From: VRUE01 sp036525295
Lineage (GTDB): Bacteria > Actinomycetota > Thermoleophilia > Solirubrobacterales > 70-9
Length of the DNA stretch: 64,000 nucleotides
Direction of reading: 5' to 3'
Assembly (NCBI GenBank): GCA_036525295.1
Contig: DATDAQ010000004.1
Coordinates: forward strand, 1-64,000
Below the pieces are notes generated by a model that was not told the origin of the DNA, searched no databases, and saw nothing but the letters and a program-made list of their open reading frames with translations. Both the position numbers and the translations under genes were made by a program. Of this stretch, positions 16,546-25,979 are shown piece after piece (position 1 is the first letter of the stretch; every line of letters starts with the position of its first letter).

Positions 16546-17820
16546 GTGGCCGACTCCCCCGCACAGATCCGCACCGCCTCCTACGAGGCGGACCCCGCCG
16601 AGGTGCGGCGCGTCCTGCTGCTCTACTCGGGCGGGCTCGACACGAGCGTGATGCTGAAGTGGATCCAGGACTCCTACGACGCCGAGGTGGTCTGCCTCAC
16701 GGTCAACCTCGGCCAGCCCGGTGAGGACTACACCGTGATCGAGGACAAGGCGAAGCGGCTCGGCGCACTCGAGTGCCACGTGGTCGACGCGCGTGAGGAG
16801 TTCGCGGCGGACTTTGTCGTGCCGGCGATCAAGGCCAACGCCCTCTACGGCGGCGGCTATCCGCTCTTCACCGCGCTGGGCCGGCCGCTGATCGCCAAGC
16901 TGGCGGTCGAGTACGCCCGCCGCACCGGCTGCGACACGATCGCCCACGGCTGCACCGGCAAGGGCAACGACCAGGTGCGGATCGAGGCCACGGTCGCGAC
17001 CCTGGCGCCCGAGCTGAAGACGATTGCGCCGGTGCGCTCCTGGCAGATGGGGCGAGAGGAGGAGATCGCCTACGCCCGCGAGCACGGCATCCCGGTCAAG
17101 GGCGGCACCGAGGTGCCGCCCTACTCGATCGACGACAACCTCTGGGGCCGCTCCTCGGAGGGGCGTTGGATCGAGGACCTCGGCCACGCTCCCGAGGACG
17201 ACGTCTTCCAGCTCGTCACCCGTCCCGAGGAGGCCCCCGACGAGGCCGAGACGGTCGAGGTCGAGTTCGAGGCCGGGATCCCGGTGGCGCTGAACGGCGA
17301 GCGATTGGGCCTGGTCGACCTGCTCGAACGCGTCGCCGAGATCGGCTGCCGGCACGGTGCCGGCATCGTCGACCACATCGAGGACCGCATCGTCGGGCTC
17401 AAGGTGCGCGACATCTACGAGGTCCCGGCAGCGGCGATCCTGCTGCCCGCCCACCAGGAGCTGGAGAAGCTGGTCGGCACGATCCACCAGAACCAGTTCA
17501 AGCCCTCGCTGGACCAGAAGTGGGCCTACCTCGTCTACGCCGGCCTCTGGTGGGAGCCACTGCGCACCGACCTCGACGCCTATATGGACGCGGTCAACGC
17601 CCAGGTCACCGGAACCATCGGGCTGAAGCTCTTCAAGGGGAGTGTGCGGGTGGTAACCCGCAGCTCGCCCAACGCCGTCTACGACGCCGACCTCGCCTCC
17701 TTCGCCGAGTCCGGCGGCCTCTTCTCGCAGACCGCCTCGCCCGGCTTCATCGAGCTCTGGTCGCTGCAGTCGCGGATGGCGCATCGAATTCGCCAGCGCG
17801 GGGAAGAGGGGAAGGCATGA
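16546..17820 (+). CDS. argG: Argininosuccinate synthase
   Basis: ArgG joins citrulline and aspartate with ATP to give argininosuccinate. The PP-loop SGGLDTSVMLKW lies near residue 30, followed by CLTVNLGQPGE, IAHGCTGKGNDQVR, RSWQMGREEEI and TEVPPYSIDDNLWGRSSEGR. It has 424 residues and a GTG start. It is separated from argCJBD by four genes, and no argH follows; a small membrane-protein gene overlaps its stop by 4 bp instead. Confidence 0.96.
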   Translation: MADSPAQIRTASYEADPAEVRRVLLLYSGGLDTSVMLKWIQDSYDAEVVCLTVNLGQPGEDYTVIEDKAKRLGALECHVVDAREEFAADFVVPAIKANALYGGGYPLFTALGRPLIAKLAVEYARRTGCDTIAHGCTGKGNDQVRIEATVATLAPELKTIAPVRSWQMGREEEIAYAREHGIPVKGGTEVPPYSIDDNLWGRSSEGRWIEDLGHAPEDDVFQLVTRPEEAPDEAETVEVEFEAGIPVALNGERLGLVDLLERVAEIGCRHGAGIVDHIEDRIVGLKVRDIYEVPAAAILLPAHQELEKLVGTIHQNQFKPSLDQKWAYLVYAGLWWEPLRTDLDAYMDAVNAQVTGTIGLKLFKGSVRVVTRSSPNAVYDADLASFAESGGLFSQTASPGFIELWSLQSRMAHRIRQRGEEGKA

Positions 17821-17972
17821 GCTACGACAGGTTGGGCAAGATGGCGATCCGCTTCGCCCTCAAGTACGTCCGGGTGCGCTACAGGCGCCAGATCCGGATC
17901 GGCTTCGGCGTCGTCGTCGCCGGCGTGGCAATGGCGGCCTACGCCGCCACCCGCAACGTCCCCGAGGGCTGA
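17817..17972 (+). CDS. Small single-pass membrane protein (51 aa)
   Basis: ATG at 17817 overlaps the argG stop (ATGA), the coupling style of this genome, which argues that this short frame is real. The product begins MSYDRLGKMAIRFALKYVRV, has a basic stretch (RYRRQIRIG) and then a single membrane helix (FGVVVAGVAMAAYAA). It has no recognised domain. The polar N-terminus with many Arg suggests an N-in, C-out orientation. Function unknown. Confidence 0.6.
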   Translation: MSYDRLGKMAIRFALKYVRVRYRRQIRIGFGVVVAGVAMAAYAATRNVPEG

Positions 17973-18045
17973 ACGCAAGATCCGTTGCGGGTTATCGTCA
18001 AGTTGTGAGTATTCGCTAACGAAAGCCGCTAGCCTCGTCGGCTTC

Positions 18046-19062
18046 GTGGTTCGTACCCCGGTGACAAAGGCAGGGTCCCGGCGCCCGGCCGTCCTTGTGT
18101 CCGCGCTGCTCGGTTTCGCGCTGCTTTCGGCAACGGTCGCCGGAGCGGCCAGTGTCGGCGATCTCGAAGCGAAGGTCTCCGCCGCGCGCGGCGAGGCCAG
18201 CTCCCTGGCCGCGAGCCTGCAGGCGGTTCAGAGCGAACTGGCCGCGGCTCAGGAGAAGGCCGACGCGGCGAGCGCCCGCGAGGAGGAGCTCACCGGACTG
18301 CTTGCGACTGGCGAAGAGCGCGCCGCACGGTTGGCGGCGGACGTGCGCCGCACGCAGCGCCGCCTGGCGGCGGAGAGGCGCCGCCTGCGCCGTGCCCGCG
18401 CCGCGCTCGCGGCGCGCCTTGTCGCGATCTACGAGAGCGGCAGCCCGAGTACCGCCAGCGTCATCCTCGCCTCCGGCAGCTTCGATGAACTTGCCACCCG
18501 CACCGAATACCTGGAGCGGATTGAGCGTTCCGACTCCGACCTCGCGGGCCGCGTGGCGCAAGTCCGTCGCGCCGTCGCCGCGACCCTCGAGCGGATCGCC
18601 ACCCTCGAGGCCAAGGTCGACGCGTACAACACCCGCCTCGCTGCCGCCCACTCCGAAATCGCCGGCGTCCGCCAGGAAGCCGAAGCGGCCGCCGCACAGC
18701 TGCACGCGGTCGCCGCGGCCCGCTCCGCTTCTCTGGCCACGCTCGAGTCGAAGATCGGCGAGTGGGTCGGGGACATCGAGGCAGCCGAAGCCGCGAGCCG
18801 AGCCGAAGCCGAAACCACCGTCGAGCGCTGGCTCGGCGGCCCTTACTCGATCCCCACATACATCGTGATGTGCGAGTCCGGCGGCAACTACGGCGCCGTA
18901 AACCCCTCGTCGGGAGCCGGCGGCGCCTACCAGATCCTCCCCTCGACCTGGGAGCTGTACGGCGGAGAGGGTGCACCCCACGAAGCTCCCAAGGCAGAAC
19001 AGGACCGAATAGCCGCTGAAATCTGGGCCGACTCCGGCGGCGGTGCCTGGGTCTGCGCCTGA
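18046..19062 (+). CDS. Secreted coiled-coil protein with transglycosylase/Rpf-like domain
   Basis: Likely cell-wall hydrolase. The product has a signal-like N-terminus (VLVSALLGFALLSATVAGAA), two long coiled-coil regions (about 37-125 and 165-250) of the NlpC/PcsB-partner type, and a C-terminal domain of about 65 residues. That domain reads YIVMCESGGNYGAVNPSSGA then GAYQILPSTWELYGG, the resuscitation-promoting-factor or lytic transglycosylase fold with the presumed catalytic Glu in CESGGNY. The GTG start at 18046 places basic residues directly before the signal helix. It is monocistronic between the argG unit and dnaE. It may be an Rpf-like protein, but the long coiled coil is unlike the classic Rpf layout. 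Confidence 0.8.
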   Translation: MVRTPVTKAGSRRPAVLVSALLGFALLSATVAGAASVGDLEAKVSAARGEASSLAASLQAVQSELAAAQEKADAASAREEELTGLLATGEERAARLAADVRRTQRRLAAERRRLRRARAALAARLVAIYESGSPSTASVILASGSFDELATRTEYLERIERSDSDLAGRVAQVRRAVAATLERIATLEAKVDAYNTRLAAAHSEIAGVRQEAEAAAAQLHAVAAARSASLATLESKIGEWVGDIEAAEAASRAEAETTVERWLGGPYSIPTYIVMCESGGNYGAVNPSSGAGGAYQILPSTWELYGGEGAPHEAPKAEQDRIAAEIWADSGGGAWVCA

Positions 19063-19160
19063 GCCGCAGTCGGCCTCGGAAATACACACGGAAGGTGCGC
19101 GGAAGTTGTACGAAATCGGCCCGCTCCATCTGAGCCGCTTGGCATGATCGCCCGGCGCCC

Positions 19161-22100
19161 GTGAGTAACTCTGCCGCCGCCCATCTCCACGCCCACAGCG
19201 AGTACTCGCTGCTCGACGGCCATTGCAAGATCGACGCGATGGCGGCTCGCGCCGCGGAAATGGGTCAGCCGGCCCTGGGCCTCACCGACCACGGGGTGAT
19301 GAACGGGGCGGTCGACCTCTACAAGGCCTGCAAGAAGCACGGGATCAAGCCGATCGCCGGCTTCGAGGCCTACTTCGTCGACGACGTGAAGACGCTCAAG
19401 GAGAAGCCGAAATACGAGCGCAACCACCTCACCCTCCTGGCCGAGAGCGACGCCGGCCTCGCCAACCTGGTCAAGCTCACCTCTGCCGGTTTTCTCGAAG
19501 GCTTCTCGCGCGGCAAGGCCAACGTCGACATGGAAATGCTCGCCGCTCACTCCGAGGGCGTGATCGTGCTCACCGGGTGCCTGCAGTCGCGCTTCTGCCG
19601 CCGCCTGATCGAGGAGCGGCCCGACGACGCCCGCGCCCACCTCGACGACCTGATCCAGGCCTTCGGTCCCGAGCAGGTCTACTTCGAGGTGCAGAAGAAC
19701 GGCATCCCCGAGCAGGACAAGGCCAACGAGGGGATCGTCCGCTACGCCCGCGAGCTGGGCCGGCCGCTGGTCGGCACCGCCGACGTCCACTACCTGCGGC
19801 GCGAGGACTTCGACAACCACTCGGCGCTGCTCTGCGTTCAGACCAAGTCGACTCTGGCGGCGCCGAAGATGAGCTTCGACACCAACGAGTTCTACTTGAA
19901 GAGCAGCGAGGAAATGGCTGACTCGTTCGCCGAGTGGCCGGAGGCGGTGCCGACGACGCTGGAGATCGCCGAGCGTTGTAACGCCGAGATCGAGCTGGGC
20001 AAGCTGCTGCTGCCGCGCTACCCGACGCCCGACGGCGAGGAACCCGAGGCGATGCTGCGGCGGATCGCCGCCGAGGGGCTGCGCGCCCGCTACGGTGACC
20101 CGGTCCCGGCCGAGGCCCAGGAGCGGATCGATTTCGAGCTCGGGGTGATCGAGGAGATGGGCTTCTCCTCCTACTTCCTGATCGTCTGGGACTTCGTCCG
20201 CTACGCCAAGGACAACGGCGTCGCCGTCGGCCCCGGCCGCGGCTCGGCGGCTGGCTCGATCGTCGCCTACGCGCTGACGATCACCGACATCGACCCGCTC
20301 GCCAACGACCTGCTCTTCGAGCGCTTCCTCAACCCCGGCCGCAAGTCGATGCCGGACATCGACATCGACTTCTCGGTCCGTGGTCGCGAGCGGGTGATCC
20401 GCTACGTGGCCGAGAAGTACGGCCGCGAGTCGGTGGCCCAGATCATCACCTTCGGCAAGATGGCGCCGCGCGCGGCGACCCGGGACGCGGCCCGGGTTCT
20501 CGGCTTCGACTACGGCAGCGGCGACCGGCTGGCCAAGCAGATCCCGGAGCCGATCCTCGGCCGCAACCCCTCCTTCGAGGAATGCCTCAAGCCCGGTCAG
20601 GAGCTGCGCAAGACCTACGACTCCGAGCCGGACGCCAAGAAGATCCTCGACGTCGCCCAGGGCCTCGAGGGGATCATCCGCAACAACTCGATCCACGCCG
20701 CCGCGGTCGTCATCGCCGACCGGCCCTTGCAGGAGATCGTGCCCTTGCAGCTGGCCGAGGACCGCAGCGCCCCGGCGCCGGCCAATGGCAACGGAAACGG
20801 CAGCGGTAAGGCCGAGCGCCAGTACAAGATCGTCACCCAGTACTCGATGGGCCCGATCGAGGAGATCGGCCTGTTGAAGATGGACTTCCTCGGGCTACGC
20901 AACCTCGACGTGATCGAGGACGCCGTCGAGATCATCCACCGCTCGCGCGGCGTCGAGATCGACATGAGCGCGATACCGATGGACGACGCCAAGACCTTCG
21001 AGATGCTCTCCCGCGGCGAGGGCACCGGCGTCTTCCAGCTCGAGTCCGAGGGCATGCGCGAGGCGATGAAGAAGGTGAAGCCGACCGAGTTCGACGACAT
21101 CGTCGCGCTCGTCTCGCTCTACCGCCCGGGGGCGATGCGCTACATCCCCGACTACGCCAAGGGCAAGCGCAACCCCTCTTCGGTCACTTATCCCGACGAG
21201 CGCCTGCGCCCGATCACCGAGCCGACCTACGGCTGCGTCCTCTACCAGGAGCAGCTGATGGAGATCGCCAAGCGGATGGCCGGCTTCAGCCCCGCCGAGG
21301 CCGACGACCTGCGCAAGGCGATCGGCAAGAAGAAGCGCGAGCTGATGGCGACGATGAAGGCGAAATTCCTCGAGGGGATGCAGTCCTCGGGCACGGCGAG
21401 CAAGGTCGCCAACGACATGTGGTCGCTGATGGAGGCGGCCGCCGACTACTCCTTCAACAAGTCCCACGCGGCCTGCTACGCGCTGATCTCCTACCGCACC
21501 GCCTACCTCAAGGCCAACTACCCAGCCGAGTACATGGCGGCGGTGATCTCCTCGGTGATGAACACCAAGGACAAGGTGCCCTTCTTCGTCAACCGCTGCG
21601 AGGAGATGGGGATCGAGGTGCTGCCGCCCGACGTCAACTCCTCCGACCACGATTTCGTCGTCTCCGAGAAGGCGATCCGCTTCGGCCTCGACGCGGTGAA
21701 GAACGTCGGCCACGCGGCCGTGGAGGCGATCCTGCGCGCCCGCGAGGACGGCCCGATCGACTCGATCTGGGACTTCTGCGAACGGGTTGACTCGCGCGCG
21801 GTCAACAAACGGGCGATCGAGTGCCTGATCAAGTGCGGCGCGCTGGACTCGACCGGGGCGACGCGTAAGGGGATGCTCGAGACGCTGCCGGCGGCGCAGT
21901 CGGGGGGGCAGAAGGCACAGGAGGACGCCCAGCTCGGCCAGGGCTCGATCTTCGACTTCGGCGACGGCGAGGGTGGCGGGGCCGATGCGGCCGCTCAGGC
22001 CCACCACCGCCCACCGATCCCGGCGGCCGAGTTCGAGCGCGCCGAGCTGCTGGCCCTGGAGAAGGAGACGCTGGGGACCTATCTCTCCTCGCACCCGCTG

Positions 22101-22709
22101 ACCGAGGTGCGGGGCGCGCTGCGCGCCCGCGTCGACTGCGACCTCGCCGACCTCGCCAACAAGCAGGACGGCTCCTGGGTGACGGTTGGCGGCATCGTCA
22201 CCGAGTGCAAGAAGATCCGCACCAAGAGCGGCAGCCAGATGATGTTCGCCACCCTCGACGACGTCGAGGGGCAGGTCGAGATGCTGGTCTTCAAGGCCGA
22301 CGAGGCTGAGAGCGCCGCCGTCATCGCGCCCGACGCGATCGTCGTCGTCCGCGGCCGCCTCGACCACAAGGACCGCGGCGAGACGAAGCTCGTCGTGCAG
22401 GAAGCCGAGCGCTTCGAACCGGACGCCGAGGAGATCGCCCGTGCGCCCGAGGTTTCGAGCGGCCCGAGCGGCCCGGTCGAGGTCGAGGTCGAGGCGGCGC
22501 AGCTCACCGACGTCCTGGTCGAGGAACTGAAGGCGGTGCTCGAACACCACAAGGGCGACGCCGAGGTCCACCTGGCGATCCGCACCGCGGCCGGCGAGCC
22601 AAAGCGGCTGCTGCTCGGCGAGGGCTACCGCGTGCGTCCCTCCGGCAGGCTGCGCAGCGAGCTTGATCACGTCCTGAGCAGTGCCTCGCCTTCTGCAGTC
22701 GCTGCCTGA
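19161..22709 (+). CDS. dnaE: DNA polymerase III alpha subunit
   Basis: Main replicative polymerase. The 1182-residue product has the N-terminal PHP domain (LHAHSEYSLLDG, LTDHGVMNGA) and a C-family polymerase core with GPGRGSAAGSIVAYAL, the catalytic Asp residues in MPDIDIDF and NNSIHAAAVVI. Then come the helix-hairpin-helix region with KSHAACYALISYRTAYLKAN, an OB fold (WVTVGGIVTECKKIRTKSGS) and a C-terminal tail. The GTG start at 19161 gives the expected N-terminus. It is complete. A short Asn/Gly-rich insertion (NGNGNGSGK, about 545) lies in the middle. No intein is seen in this gene. Confidence 0.96.
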   Translation: MSNSAAAHLHAHSEYSLLDGHCKIDAMAARAAEMGQPALGLTDHGVMNGAVDLYKACKKHGIKPIAGFEAYFVDDVKTLKEKPKYERNHLTLLAESDAGLANLVKLTSAGFLEGFSRGKANVDMEMLAAHSEGVIVLTGCLQSRFCRRLIEERPDDARAHLDDLIQAFGPEQVYFEVQKNGIPEQDKANEGIVRYARELGRPLVGTADVHYLRREDFDNHSALLCVQTKSTLAAPKMSFDTNEFYLKSSEEMADSFAEWPEAVPTTLEIAERCNAEIELGKLLLPRYPTPDGEEPEAMLRRIAAEGLRARYGDPVPAEAQERIDFELGVIEEMGFSSYFLIVWDFVRYAKDNGVAVGPGRGSAAGSIVAYALTITDIDPLANDLLFERFLNPGRKSMPDIDIDFSVRGRERVIRYVAEKYGRESVAQIITFGKMAPRAATRDAARVLGFDYGSGDRLAKQIPEPILGRNPSFEECLKPGQELRKTYDSEPDAKKILDVAQGLEGIIRNNSIHAAAVVIADRPLQEIVPLQLAEDRSAPAPANGNGNGSGKAERQYKIVTQYSMGPIEEIGLLKMDFLGLRNLDVIEDAVEIIHRSRGVEIDMSAIPMDDAKTFEMLSRGEGTGVFQLESEGMREAMKKVKPTEFDDIVALVSLYRPGAMRYIPDYAKGKRNPSSVTYPDERLRPITEPTYGCVLYQEQLMEIAKRMAGFSPAEADDLRKAIGKKKRELMATMKAKFLEGMQSSGTASKVANDMWSLMEAAADYSFNKSHAACYALISYRTAYLKANYPAEYMAAVISSVMNTKDKVPFFVNRCEEMGIEVLPPDVNSSDHDFVVSEKAIRFGLDAVKNVGHAAVEAILRAREDGPIDSIWDFCERVDSRAVNKRAIECLIKCGALDSTGATRKGMLETLPAAQSGGQKAQEDAQLGQGSIFDFGDGEGGGADAAAQAHHRPPIPAAEFERAELLALEKETLGTYLSSHPLTEVRGALRARVDCDLADLANKQDGSWVTVGGIVTECKKIRTKSGSQMMFATLDDVEGQVEMLVFKADEAESAAVIAPDAIVVVRGRLDHKDRGETKLVVQEAERFEPDAEEIARAPEVSSGPSGPVEVEVEAAQLTDVLVEELKAVLEHHKGDAEVHLAIRTAAGEPKRLLLGEGYRVRPSGRLRSELDHVLSSASPSAVAA

Positions 22710-22758
22710 TTTCGCATCAGCACTCGGAATCTGTGGCCGGCGGCCCTAGACTTTCTCC

Positions 22759-23133
22759 ATGACCGCCATCCGCGAGAAGACCGGTGAGTGTCGCCAGTGC
22801 CGTTCCTTCTGCGACAAGATGGTCGAGCCGCGCGGTTGCGTCGAAATGCGCTGCCGCTACCTCTACAGCTTCGTCGACATGCTCAACGGCGTGCAGTACG
22901 TCGGCTGCATGCAGGACGTCTTCGCCGCCAAGGTCGAGCTCGACGCCGTTCTCCAGCCGGGTGGCTTCGGCGGGGTGAAGATGACGGGCGATGCCCTGCC
23001 GCACTGCCAGTTCTCCGTCGAGCGTGCGTACGAGGGCTCGGGGGAGTCCTACGACTGCGTCAATCGCCGCTTTTTCGATTGCTCAGACGGTGGCCCCGAG
23101 GGCATCAAGGCGTTCGACCTGCGCGACATCTGA
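22759..23133 (+). CDS. Cysteine-rich hypothetical protein
   Basis: Family not recognised. The 124 residues contain nine Cys: CRQCRSFC near residues 11-18, C27, C32, one in YVGCMQ, one in PHCQF, and two in YDCVNRRFFDC. This suggests one or two metal sites or a redox centre. There is no signal peptide or membrane segment, so it is probably cytoplasmic. It starts 49 bp after dnaE on the same strand. The compact arrangement and full use of the frame argue that it is real, and the aromatic motif RCRYLYSFVDMLNGVQYVG looks conserved. Function unknown. Confidence 0.7.
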   Translation: MTAIREKTGECRQCRSFCDKMVEPRGCVEMRCRYLYSFVDMLNGVQYVGCMQDVFAAKVELDAVLQPGGFGGVKMTGDALPHCQFSVERAYEGSGESYDCVNRRFFDCSDGGPEGIKAFDLRDI

Positions 23134-23172
23134 GTGGGGTAACCACGACATCGTTTCGTGTAGAATCGCGGC

Positions 23173-24468
23173 ATGACAGAGACTTCCGCAGTGGCAGAGG
23201 CAGAGAAGCTGGTGGCTGAGGCGGCCGGCGACACCGACGGTGCGTCCAGCGAGGGGCCGAAGTTCACCCTCGAGCTGAACCAGGACCAGAAGGACATTCG
23301 CGACTGGGTGCACGGGTTCGCCGAGGGCGTCGTCCGTCCCGCCGCCGAGGAATGGGACGAGCGCGAGGAGACGCCCTGGCCGGTGATCCAGGAGGCCGCC
23401 AAGATCGGCCTCTACAGCTTCGAAGCGCTTGGCCAGTTCTGGGCTGACGAGACCGGGCTGACCCTGCCGATCGCCAACGAGGAGCTCTTCTGGGGCGACG
23501 CCGGCATCGGCATGGCGATCATGGGTACCTCGCTGGCGGTTGCCGCGATCTTCGGGCAGGGAACCCCGGAGCAGATGGGCGAGTGGATCCCGCAGTGCTT
23601 CGGCAGCGCGGACGACCCCAAGGTCGCCTCCTTCTGCTCTTCAGAGCCCGACGCCGGCTCCGACGTCTCGGCGATCCGCACCACCGCCAAGTACGACGAG
23701 GCAACGGATGAGTGGGTCATCAACGGCCAGAAGGCCTGGGCCACCAACGGCGGCATCGCCGACGTCCACGTCGTCATCGCCACGGTCGATCGCGAGCTCG
23801 GCTCACGCGGACACGCCGCCTTCGTGATCCCTCCGGGGACCAAGGGCTGCGAGCAGGGCGCCAAGGTCAAGAAGCACGGCCTGCGCGCCTCCCACACCGC
23901 CGACGTCCACCTCGACGATTGTCGCGTGCCGGGAGCCTGCCTGCTGGGAGGCAAAGAGAAGCTCGACGAAAGGCTCGCCCGGGTCCGCGAAGGCAAGAAA
24001 GCCAAGTCGCAGGCGGCGATGCAGACCTTTGAGGCGAGTCGCCCCACGGTAGGCGCCCAGGCGCTCGGCATCGCCCGTGCCGCCTACGAGTACGCGCTCG
24101 GGTACGCCAAAGAGCGCCACCAGTTCGGCAGGGCGATCGTCGAGAACCAGTCGATTGCCTTCACCCTCGCCGACATGAAGCTGGAGATCGACGCCGCCCG
24201 CCTGCTCGTCTGGCGCGCCGCCTGGATGGGCCGCAACGGCCACAAGTTCGAGAACGCCGAGGGCTCGATGTCGAAGCTCAAGGCCGGCGAGGTCGCCGTC
24301 TGGTCGACCGAGCGCGCGATCCAGATCCTCGGCGGCAACGGCTACACCCGCGAGTTCCCGGTCGAGCGGATGCACCGCGACGCGAAGATCTACACGATCT
24401 TCGAGGGCACCTCCGAGATCCAGCGCCTGGTGATCAGCCGCGCGATCTCCGGCGTTCACGTCAAATAG
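23173..24468 (+). CDS. Acyl-CoA dehydrogenase
   Basis: FAD-dependent oxidation of an acyl-CoA to the 2-enoyl-CoA in fatty-acid or amino-acid catabolism. Three-domain layout: an N-terminal helical domain after a variable 30-residue head, a middle beta domain with ASFCSSEPDAGSDVSAIRT and WATNGGIADVHVV, and a C-terminal helical domain with KERHQFGRAIVENQSIAFTL, QILGGNGYTREFPVERMHRD and the catalytic Glu in YTIFEGTSEIQR. At 431 residues it is normal length. Chain-length specificity cannot be told. It stands alone; the convergent DUF2442 gene overlaps its end by 8 bp. Confidence 0.93.
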   Translation: MTETSAVAEAEKLVAEAAGDTDGASSEGPKFTLELNQDQKDIRDWVHGFAEGVVRPAAEEWDEREETPWPVIQEAAKIGLYSFEALGQFWADETGLTLPIANEELFWGDAGIGMAIMGTSLAVAAIFGQGTPEQMGEWIPQCFGSADDPKVASFCSSEPDAGSDVSAIRTTAKYDEATDEWVINGQKAWATNGGIADVHVVIATVDRELGSRGHAAFVIPPGTKGCEQGAKVKKHGLRASHTADVHLDDCRVPGACLLGGKEKLDERLARVREGKKAKSQAAMQTFEASRPTVGAQALGIARAAYEYALGYAKERHQFGRAIVENQSIAFTLADMKLEIDAARLLVWRAAWMGRNGHKFENAEGSMSKLKAGEVAVWSTERAIQILGGNGYTREFPVERMHRDAKIYTIFEGTSEIQRLVISRAISGVHVK

Positions 24469-24733
24469 TCGTAGTGGGCCAAGCGCCAGATCGGACGCGC
24501 TCGTAGAGCGTGTCGGGGGCGAGGTCGGCGCCCCCCGGCCAAGCGACCGTGCCGGTCTCTGTATCGACGTACGCTTGTGCGAAGCCCTCTTCGGTGCGGG
24601 CCTGCTCGAAGACAGGCCCCCACATGCGGGGGAGCACATCTACGGTGCCGCTTTGGCCGTCGGCGAACGTCAACTTGAGCACGCCATGGCGTACGACAGA
24701 AGCTCTGGTGATGTTTGGAGTGAGTCTGCTCAT
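24461..24733 (-). CDS. DUF2442 family protein
   Basis: The 90-residue protein has the DUF2442 look: VVRHGVLKLTFADGQSGTVD followed by a proline-rich turn and AYVDTETGTVAWPGGADLAP near the C-terminus. It is probably a small beta-rich cytoplasmic protein. Its start overlaps the stop of the upstream DUF4160 gene by 4 bp. In many bacteria these two families are neighbours, and they have been suspected of forming a toxin-antitoxin-like or accessory module. I know of no firm function. Confidence 0.75.
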   Translation of the reverse strand: MSRLTPNITRASVVRHGVLKLTFADGQSGTVDVLPRMWGPVFEQARTEEGFAQAYVDTETGTVAWPGGADLAPDTLYERVRSGAWPTTTI

Positions 24734-24990
24734 CGCAAGGGCTCGATCTCCTTCAGTGTTTCACTCGCCCGCGCCCGGCGCCAGTTCTTTTCCAGCTCCC
24801 GTTGATGGAGCTCGGCCCAGGCAAGGACAAAGCGAAGCTGTCGGCGTCTGAGGCTGCTGTTGATGACTTCAAGGTTGTCGATCCGAACCTTAGCCTCGCC
24901 GTCAGCGTGGTAGGCGTGAAAGTGGGGGTGGCCGTGGTCGTCGAAGAACATCGCGATCGTGATCCCGAAGAAGCGGCTGATGGTCGGCAC
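24730..24990 (-). CDS. DUF4160 family protein
   Basis: The 86-residue product shows the family core GITIAMFFDDHGHPHFHAYH, with the His-rich DDHGHPHFHA motif that could bind metal, then a helical C-terminus (RRRQLRFVLAWAELHQREL). It is the first gene of a two-gene minus-strand unit with the DUF2442 protein (4 bp overlap). The His cluster suggests catalysis or metal binding, but no activity is established to my knowledge. Small size and pairing are consistent with a mobile accessory module. Confidence 0.75.
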   Translation of the reverse strand: MPTISRFFGITIAMFFDDHGHPHFHAYHADGEAKVRIDNLEVINSSLRRRQLRFVLAWAELHQRELEKNWRRARASETLKEIEPLR

Positions 24991-25043
24991 CGCCCCTTAA
25001 GGCGTGGCGGACCAAAACTCTCCCCCTCTGCACTTGGCGATTC

Positions 25044-25904
25044 TTAGCGTCGCCTCTCGAGCCCGGCTTTCCTCAGGCGCTTCGCGGCCTGGATTTCTTT
25101 CTTGTCTGCGCCTTTCTTGTTTGGCCCCGGCGTCTCCAGCGTCGCCGGGAGGCCCTCGAAGCGGGGCTCGGAGAGGAAGGCTGCGAGGCCCTGCTTGCCC
25201 ATCTCGCCCTTGCCGAGGTTGGCGTGGCGGTCGCGGCAGGAGCCGAGGGGGGCTGCAGCGTCGTTGACGTGCAGGCAGCGGAGACGGTCGAGGCCGACCT
25301 TTGCGTCAGCTTCGTCGACGACGGCGGCAAGGTGCTGCTCATCGGTGATGTCGTAGCCCTGAACGAAGAGGTGGCAGGAGTCGAGGCAGAGGCCGAGGCG
25401 CTTGCCGCTGCCGGCCAGCTCGATCAGCTCGGCGGTCTGGTCGAAGTCACGGCCCAGGAGGCCCTTGTGGCCGGCGGTCTGCTCGAGCAGCAGCGGGCAG
25501 CGGTCACTGTCTTCGAGTGCGGCGGCGATCGTCTTCCCGGCGCGTTTCATCGAGGGCCCGAGCGGCTCTTTGACCTGTGCCCCCGGATGCAGGACAACCC
25601 CGTCCGCACCGATCTCATCGCCGATCCGCAGGGCATGGGTTAGTGAGGCCTGGGACTTCCGGCGCAGCTCCCGGTCCTTGGAGGCGCAGTTGATCAGGTA
25701 GACGGCGTGGATCACGACCGCTTCGACCGGCGAAGCCGCCATCGCCTCTTTGAAAGCAGCGAAGTCGTCTGGCCCGTATTTCGTCGGCCGCCACATGCGC
25801 GGGCTCTGGTTGAAGATCTGAATCGATTCGCAACCGAGCGCGGTGCCCCGCTCGATCGCCCTGTCGAGTCCGCCGGATGTCGAGACATGCGCACCGATAA
25901 GCAT
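25044..25904 (-). CDS. nfo: Deoxyribonuclease IV (AP endonuclease IV)
   Basis: It cleaves the backbone 5' to abasic sites in base-excision repair using three metal ions. The TIM-barrel family signatures are in order: MLIGAHVSTSGGLDRAIERG, SIQIFNQSPRMW, VVIHAVYLINCAS, GVVLHPGAQ, LLLEQTAGHKGLLG, LGLCLDSCHLFVQGYD, LHVNDAAAPLGSCRDRHANL (metal His and Asp) and LPATLETPG. At 286 residues it is complete. ATG start. It is transcribed divergently from the tRNA locus at 25980. Confidence 0.95.
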   Translation of the reverse strand: MLIGAHVSTSGGLDRAIERGTALGCESIQIFNQSPRMWRPTKYGPDDFAAFKEAMAASPVEAVVIHAVYLINCASKDRELRRKSQASLTHALRIGDEIGADGVVLHPGAQVKEPLGPSMKRAGKTIAAALEDSDRCPLLLEQTAGHKGLLGRDFDQTAELIELAGSGKRLGLCLDSCHLFVQGYDITDEQHLAAVVDEADAKVGLDRLRCLHVNDAAAPLGSCRDRHANLGKGEMGKQGLAAFLSEPRFEGLPATLETPGPNKKGADKKEIQAAKRLRKAGLERRR

Positions 25905-25979
25905 GAATCGCGCATCCTATGGAGCCAATTGTGCGACGCACCTTGAAGGTCAAAATTCCAGGCATATCGTCGCTTGCGT

